Assembly (NCBI GenBank): GCA_022828595.1 | Contig: JAKGHH010000001.1 | Span: 72,784,401 to 72,848,400 of the forward strand | DNA: 64,000 nt | Direction: 5' to 3' | DNA from: Nelumbo lutea | Lineage: Eukaryota > Streptophyta > Magnoliopsida > Proteales > Nelumbonaceae | Shown here: positions 50,301 through 59,300 of the stretch, one piece after another | Position numbering within the stretch: position 1 is the first letter of the stretch | Layout of the letters: the number at the start of each line of letters is the position of its first letter | The notes under the pieces: generated by a model | What the model was told of the DNA's origin: nothing | Databases searched by the model: none | The model's input: the letters and a program-made list of their open reading frames with translations, nothing else | Made by a program: the position numbers and the translations under genes

Positions 50301-53300
50301 TTTATTAATTTTTATTATTTAATTATGATATTCAAGGTTGACATATTTGACCCAAAAGTTGAACTATTGATCTCTGCCAAATAGGAAAATAATTTCATTT
50401 TTTGTTAGTTTTAGATTATGTATTGTATGTTCATCATCAATAAAAATAATTATTGTTTATTGCACTTTTTTTTTTTTAATTTGATTAATATAAATATCAT
50501 AAATGTGTCTATTTTTCTACATTTTGTAATTTTCTATATTTATTTCTATTTTCAAATTTTATTATCTAACTATGACTTCATGGGTTGGCTAATTTGATTT
50601 GGATAGTTGAATTGCTTAGTCATCACTTGGATAAAGAATGATTTTGTTTTTGAGTAAGTTTTAAAATATATATGGGTTTATATTGTTAAAAGTATTGGAC
50701 ATAGATCTAATTGATAGCATTTATTAGTGAATAATTAATTTAAATATGGAATTTAATAAGAGAAAATTGGAGTTAATACCTTAAATACAAGAGTTAATGA
50801 GAGGAGATTAAATGGGTGAAAAGCATTAATTGAAATTACATTTTCAACCTTCATAATTAGAGATGGACTAAATAACAAATGTGGGCATTTTAGTCAAGAA
50901 AAGTTCCACATCCTCATTCGTACTTTTTATAATAGTATAGATTATTATTATTATTATAATAATAATTATTATTATTAAACTAATAAGGAATTTATTAATT
51001 GTAAGAGATCTACTTGGATCAAATGGAACGAATCTTTGATATATTCACTGGAAGATAATAAACCTCCTAAAGCTTCAATCTACTTGCCAACCGGAAGAAA
51101 AATTATTTGTCTCTTGGAGGGAGAATCACCTTAATTAGGTCTTCTCTGGCTAACCTTCCTGTCTATTTTTTGTCAAGTCTTTAAGATTCCGGCTAAGGTG
51201 GCTAGCAGGTTGGAAAAACTAATGAGAGTTTCTTTGGGAGCCGAGGGAGGAAAAGAAGGATCATAGGGTCAGGTGGGAGGTGGTATGTAGGGGGGTAAGA
51301 AGGAGGGAGGTTAGGGAATTGAGAACATAAGGATTAGGAACTTAGCATTACTAGGGAAATGACTGGAGATTTTCATTGGAGAAAGAAAGACTGTGGGTTA
51401 AGATGGTTGGAAGTATACATGGGCTGGCAGACAATAGATGGGACTCTGGGATTCTAGCAAGGACTACAAGAGCTTCTCCTTGGAAAGCTATTCAAGCCAT
51501 CTTGCCCTTGTTGTCTCCATGGAATAGGTACGACTTGCACTCAGTAACCTCATTAAGTTTTGGGAATATGTTTGGGTTGGGGATTCCTCTTTGAAAGATC
51601 AATTTTCAGGCCTTTTTGCTATTTCTACCCTTAAAAATGAACCAATTTCCTCTTTTCTTGTTCCTTCTAATTCACCTTATGGGTTTGGATGGAACTTGAG
51701 CTTGAGAAGAGATGTCAGGGACAGAGTTAGCGTGCACTTTAGCCTTATTATCCATTCTTGAAGGGGTCTTCATTGAGCCATCAAAGGCAGATTATAGAAT
51801 ATGGACACTCACTCCCTCGGTTTCCTACATTTGTGCCTCTTTCTTTAAAGCCCTTTTATCCCCTCCTCCTGTCGGATTGTCTTTCCCTGTTAAAGAAGTG
51901 GTGTCGACTTGTACCTCGAAAGGTTGGGAGTTTCTATTGGGAAGCCTTTCTAGAAAGAGTTAACACAGGGGATCTACTTCAAAGAAAAAGACCCAATAGT
52001 TGTTTGTCTCCTCACTAGTGTGTTCTCTGTAAATCTGATGGTGAGTCTGGATACCATTTACTAATTTCTTGTCAATTAAAGTTATTTGGGAATGGTTTAC
52101 TTCTCTGTTTGGGGTGTAGGTGGACTCCCCCTTTGAATGCACAAAGCTTATTCACTTCCATGCCTAACTGACCAACCAAAAGGGCCAAGATCATGTGGAG
52201 ATGTAGTAGGGCTGCGGTGTGTTGGACTGTTTGGGAGGAGAGGAACTCAAGGATATTCTCAAATAAGGAGAGAAGTTTGGAAGTAATCCTGGAGATTATC
52301 CACATTAGGATGATACATTGGTTGAGAACATTGGAATTGTTTAAAGTGTTCTTAGTTGATGAGATGATAAGAAGATGGAAGGAGATTGTAGATTCAAACT
52401 CAATTAAGATGACCTTAAATTCCTTTTGGACACCTCCACCTCATGGGTTTACCAAACTGAATTTTGATGATAGCAGCATAGGCAATCCAGGGCTCTCTAG
52501 AGTAGGGGGAGTGATAAGGGATGAAAAAGGGAATTTGTTAGCCATGTATTCTGGTCCGATTGGGGTAGGAGATTCCTTGAGGGCTGAGATTCTAGGAGCT
52601 CTTGAAAGGATACAAAGGGTCAAGGAAATGAATATTAAAAAGTTGATCATAGAAGGTGATTCTGAAATTGTGGTGAATTAGCTAAAAGAGGACAGTTCTA
52701 TTATCTGGAAATATAGTAATGAAGAGAGGAAGTTCAAGTGTCTCACCAAGGACATTGAAATTCATTGTACATGGATAAAGAGAAGTGCAAATGCATTGGC
52801 AGATGGTCTAGCTAGGCAAGGGGTGAATAGAAACTCTATCTTTTGGGCTGTTTTGTAATTGTCTAATGGTTAGGATGTACTTTGGGTAGTTGGGAGTTAA
52901 GTTTCTTTAACTCCTTCCCATGTAGTTCTGTTTTTCTCAATCATTAATAAAATTCATTGTTATTGATCAAAACAAAAAAAAAAAGCTTCAATCTACTCAC
53001 ACCATTATTAACTCAAAAACACCCCTAAATTGCTTCTTTCTATGTTTCATTCTTTGTTTTTTTTTCTTGTTTTTTCTTCCAACATGTTGACCTCTATTAG
53101 TCATGGTCATGGACAATTTGTTAGTGTCTATTAAAACCCTAACTTTTTGAAAAGAAAAAGATAATTGGTAAGACTTCTAAGATTAGTTCAGCCAATGGTT
53201 AAATGATGAAATTAAGCATTGGTTTACTTTTCCTTCCAAAGATGTGCTACCCTATATTCTATTTACGATTGCTCATTTTCAATTGAATATGCCCTGTATG

Positions 53301-56300
53301 CTTAACTGCCAACTTCTCCCTATCTCTAGTGAATGTAATGCTAAATTTTCCATAAGTGGCTGGGGCTTGATGCAAACATGTATTCAAGTAGTTAATTGAT
53401 CCTTGCTTTGGATCCATAAAAAATGATCCTTGTTTTGGCATGGGGTTTTCAGGTGGTGAATGAACCTACAGATGTGCATTGTCCTATTGTGGAGATGTCT
53501 ACACGATCCAAACTCAGTTGCTTGAGTTGGAACAAGTATACAAAGAATCATATAGCTAGTAGTGACTATGAGGGGATAGTCACAGTTTGGGATGTCGATA
53601 CTCAGCAGGTACTAACAATTGTCATATTTGCCTTCTATTTATAAAAAAAATTGTGTCCATCTGCATTCCAAACCTCAGTCTTTCATACATTTTAATGCTA
53701 CAATTGGCCTTTGCAGAGTGTCATGGAATATGAAGAGCATGAAAAGAGAGCATGGAGTGTTGACTTTTCACGCACAGAACCCTCAATGCTTGTATCTGGT
53801 AGTGATGATTGTAAGGTACTCATAATATTATTGTAAACTGAAAAGGTGAAGTGCATCTTCACACACACACACACACACAAGGAAAAAACGGTGAAGTGCA
53901 TCTTCCATTTTTGGCATCATTGTAGAATTCATTTTTATCAATCATTTGCTTTTTTTTTGAGCAAGAGTAAGGTAAGCGTTTATTGAAAAGGGGAGAATAG
54001 GATATAATAATACAGATCAGGAGGACTGAGGACCCCACCCAATGCACAGATTACAACATAACCCCAAAAGAGGAAGGGGCCCCTCAACCAACATCAGGAC
54101 TGAATCAAATCGCAATGTACAAGGACTGCAGAGGAGTGGACATAGAAATATCCTTAGAGACTGAAGCCCAAGATCCAATTCTGCCCACTGCCTGGTTAAT
54201 GAGATCTTCCACAGATTTGCTTTTGACTCTAAATATTCTGTAGGCCTGCAAGCACTCCAACATAGCCAGACATTGACCAACTCAGATTAGCTGCTTTGAA
54301 GAAGTAACTCCAAATCTGTTCAGCAACATTGCATTGCAGGAAAGGAATAGATGACTGACCGATTCCTATTCTTGCCCACACATGCCACAAACTTGGTTCT
54401 GGACCCCCAAACCTCTTCTAGCCAGATTGTCCCTAATGAGGCCTTTTCCTAAAGCAGCAGTCCCCAAACCAGGAAGGCAATCTTTGATGGCACTAGGGAG
54501 TTCCAGAATCCAAACCTGTTTACCCAGGAAGGTGACACTTGGCTGAGTCCTTAATAATATGCTGCACGAGTTCAGTGAAACAACCGGAATTATCACCTTT
54601 CCAGATCCATTTGTTCTCCTGAACTACTGAGATACATTGGGCTTCCAGCAATTGTATCAGATCAATTGCACTCTCCACTTCCCAATCTTGTAAATTCCTT
54701 AAAAAAAGAAAAAGGGTATCAATCCACTTGATTTTCCTGTGTAGTGCAGTAGTCTCACACTACCTCTCTATTTTCAGCCAACAAATATAGCTGTGGAAAC
54801 AACTCCTCCAGAGCTTGATCCCACCACCATCTATCTTTCCAAAATCTGGTTCTATCTCTTGTTGCCACCTTAAGAGTTACCCCTTGTGAGAAAAAAGGGT
54901 AAACCTTCAAAACGATCTTTCACACAGAGAAACCAAGGGATGATAAATAATCCACTGACACCCAATTTACTGGCAATCTGCTTCCTCCACCAACCATCCA
55001 CTTCTGTTACAAAGTGCCATAACCATTTGTTTTCCTAATGCCTAACCCCGTTCATAGTGAGGCAAGCAAACTTGATCCCAATTTACAACATGTATCTTTT
55101 TTTTTCCTCTTGCCACCCATGCCATAGAGGTCCCTTTGTAACTTCCTAATGCATCTTGTATTGGCAGAAGCATAAGCTACAAAACTCATAATAAACATTC
55201 TATGCAAATGGCTAAAAAAAAAAGAGATCTGAATGATTAATTTGATAAGTAGTTTGTCAATTTATATTAGATTAGTAGTAGTACGTCTAGTATGGTAGTT
55301 TATTGCATTACATCCTTGACGATGAGAAGTTCTAATCTGAGCCTAACGATTTTAGCAATTTAATTTACTTTGTAATTTTTGAAAGCCGTAGGCAAAAGAA
55401 TCAGTATTTTATTTATCAAAAAAAAAAAAAAAAAGAAATCAGTATTTTGAGGCAAGTAATGCACTGATGTGAAATTGCTTACTAAGATGCCACACAAGTG
55501 GCAGTCAGTATACCCCTTTGCCATTTAAGTTATTTCTTTCTTTTTTACTCATGTCAAGATACTTGAGAATATGTATAATTGAAGTAAATTTAATAAAATG
55601 ATTCTAGAGTTCTTATTTTCCAAGAAGATTTTTATAGACAGGTTTAGTTGGGACTTGAGTAACTACCAGTTCACTTTGTTTTAACTTCTAAGTTTGTACT
55701 TTCCTTTTTGGTAAGTATACTAAGATGCCACACAAGTGGCAGTCAGTATACCCCTTTGCCATTTAAGTTATTTCTTTCTTTTTTACTCATGTCAAGATAC
55801 TTGAGAATATGTATAATTGAAGTAAATTTAATAAAATGATTCTAGAGTTCTTATTTTCCAAGAAGATTTTTTTAGACAGGTTTAGTTGAGACTTGAGTAA
55901 CTACCAGTTCACTTTGTTTTAACTTCTAAGTTTGTACTTTCCTTTTTGGTAAGTAAACTTCCCTCATGGTGTGCTTATGTGAAAACAGGTCAAAATCTGG
56001 TGCACAAAGCAGGAAGCCAGCGTTCTTAACATTGACATGAAAGCAAATATTTGTTGTGTCAAATACAATCCTGGATCGAGCATTTATGTTGCGGTATACT
56101 ATCATACACATGCACGTCTTTGCCATCTGAATTATTGAACTAACATGGGAAGGAGGAATAAAACTTGTCTTCATAGTGAAAGCTTTTTTTAGCCATTTTT
56201 TTAGGAGGTGCTGAATGTGCAATGAAGTGCATTATACTCCATCTTGCTTGAAACTCATTTCTTCTCTCATTTGGAGACAATTTTTTACCTATTATTACAT

Positions 56301-59300
56301 ATTCTAGCTAGATCACTCGTGAAGTCTTTCATGTGTTTTACTCTATACCATGGTTCCATTTCCTAATGGAATCTGTTCTTTCCACTTTGTCAAACTGAAT
56401 CTGTTCTTTCCAAGTTCACTGCTGAAATATGTTGTTTTCTCAATTATCATGTCCATTCCATCCTTCCCACCTAACTCTTGCTGGGCCTTCAGCTCTGTAT
56501 TTCACTATTTCTGTTTGCTTATTTTGAATGGGAACTTTTGGCATTTTGCAGATTGGTTCTGCAGATCATCACATTCACTATTATGATTTGAGAAACATTA
56601 GCCAACCACTCCATGTTTTTAATGGGCACAAGAAAGCTGTTTCATATGTCAAGTTCTTGTCCAACAATGAGCTTGCTTCTGCATCTACTGACAGCACATT
56701 GCGGTTATGGGATGTAAAGGAAAATCTGCTGGTAAGTTATAATGCTTAAGAGACTGGTTAGTTTGCCTATGAATTTTAAATTCCAATTTATTCAATAATT
56801 ATGAACAGGTGTTATCTTTAACCATATAGACCATGAGTGGTAAATGTGTTATTGACCAAGGTATATCATGTCAACATTCAGACTATGTTGCGAACTGGAT
56901 CAGACTTGGAATATCAAGATATCTAATAGTCTTTGCAAGAATGAATTTGACTTGATCTAAGATCCTAAATAAACTTTTGGTTTTTTGGAGGAAGAAGGGG
57001 GTATGAAACATGTGTTTTTTGGTAAGCACAAGGTTCAAAACTTTAATACGATACGCCCCATATCGGGCGTATTGTATCGTATCGTATCGTATCGGTGGCT
57101 TCATGATACACCTATTTAAAAGTGTTTCGGGAACCACTCTTTTTTTAATAAAAAATATGGTTAAAAACATGCCCAAAAACCAAATTTTGAAGAAAAGCTA
57201 AAAAAAAATATAAAAGCACATTAATTTAAGTACCAATATGCCCCTGCCAATACACAGGGGTGTATTAATATTTTGAACCTTGGATAAGAAAGCTAGCAAG
57301 AAAAAATTCATTAATAAGTGGGCGAGCTCCTGACTAGGTATGGAACCTAGTTGAGCAAACTTGAAGTGGGCGGAAAAATCCATCAAAATATTAAAGAAAA
57401 TGGGAGTAAACTTGTACTACATTACAGAAATGAGAGTATCTTCAGTTTAGGACCTAGTAACTTGCTACATTTCTCATGTTCAGAAGTTTGAACATGAGAC
57501 ATATATGTTTCTATTGTATATTATTTTATATATTACATTTATTAGTATTATAATATGATAATATAGTATAGGGTAAATTACAGACTGCCGCCCTATACTT
57601 TGGGGGTAGTGACACTTGGCCCCCTGAACTTTCATTTGTGACAAAGACCCACCCTGAGCTTTCAGATTCCAGCACTTTGCCCCCACTGTTAGCATTCTGT
57701 TAGTTAACTTCAGAAAAGATTTTCGTGTGTCTATCATGTGTATGTTTGAACATTTAAAAAATCCCACCATTAGTATTCCGTCACTTATAATACTTACATT
57801 TATAAGTATTATATCGACCCTTTGTTTCATTAAGCTCTAATAACAAGTGAAATTAGAATACTGCCCTTAGTAAGACATAAAATGAGACAAAACATAAAAC
57901 AAGAGAGTAAATGAACAAAATACCCCAATAACTACCACTCCTCAAGTTGGGGCATATAAGATCTAGCTTGTTACAAATGTAATCCATCCTAGACCGACCC
58001 AAACTTTTGGTAAATAGATCAGCAAGTTGATGTTTTGACTTGCTGTACGGGGTAACAATATCACCACTCGCTGCCTTTTCTCTCACAAAATAGTAGTCAA
58101 TTTCTATATGCTTAGTCCTCTCATGAAAAACTGAATTAGATGTGATGTGAGCTGCAACTTGATTGTCACAAAATAATTTAATAGGTTTGTAAACAGGAAT
58201 ATTTATCTCCTGAAGAAGACCAAATCAACTCAGCTGGTGTGTGCAATTGCTCTGTACTCAACTTTTGCACTGCTCTTAGCAACTGCACTCTGATTCTTAC
58301 TCTTCCAAGTGATAAGGTTCCCACACAGAAATGTACATTAGTCTGTGGTAGATTTTCTGTCCATTGAGGACTCTGTCCAGTCTGCATCAGACTACCCTTT
58401 TAGGGACAATTCTCCTCCTCTCTTATATAGAAAACAACTTGGAGAACCTCTCAAGTACCTCAACACCCTCATAACACCTTCACATTGTATAGTTTTGGGA
58501 ATTTGCATAAATTGGCTCAATACACCTACACTGAAGGAAATACCAAGACATGTGATAGTAAGGTAAATTAGTTTTTTATTAGTCTCTTGTACTATTTAGG
58601 GTTAACTAATAGCTCCCCTTGACTATCAGTCATCTTCACATTAGGATCCATAGAGGTCTCAACTGGCTTGACACCAATTTGGCCTGTCTCATTCTATAAG
58701 TCTAGAACATATTTATGACAAGGAAATTCCCCATCTTGATTGAGCTACCTAAATACTTTAGGGATCCTAAATCTTTGGTTTGGAATTGTTGTTGCGAAAA
58801 CTATTTCACCTATTCCACACATATCACTGCCAGTAATAACAACATCATCAACATAAACTGCTAAAGTAGTCTTTCCATAAGATGTCTCCCTACTAAACGC
58901 TGAATGGTCAACATTACACTACTTCAGACCAAACTCTTGCACCACGCTACTGAACCTACCAAACCACACTCATGGTGATTGCTTCAGCCCATAAATGGCC
59001 TTCCTTAATCTACATGTCTTCCCTACCTCCCCTTGAGCAACATACCTAGGAGGTTACTCTATATACATCTCTTATTGAAGATTACCATGAAGGAAGGTAC
59101 CCATAACAAGGCAAGGATATGTTTCCCTTGAGCAACACATAACCGACACATTATCGGTACCCATAACAAGGCAAAAAAGTTCTATCAACTAAGGTTACGG
59201 TTTGAAATATGGAGAAGATAAAGATATAAAACATGTTTGAGGATCCAATTATATGATCTGAAGCTCCAGAGTCAATTATCTAGGGTGACAGTAGTACCTG

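Larger units (their letters stand above)
45285..53452 (+). other. COP1 intron 7 (8168 bp)
   Basis: The largest intron. It holds two MITE copies, a 66-bp tandem duplication, an RTE-type LINE tail, Helitron-like DNA and an L1-type LINE, all listed separately. 46110-47530 and 48600-49970 contain no feature I can name, apart from degenerate GCCTAGGCATTGCC-like words near 48850 and 49660. Confidence 0.9.

Noticed and set aside
45285..53452. Separate host gene inside COP1 intron 7 or intron 9
   Set aside because: All recognisable coding there belongs to LINE polyproteins with broken frames.
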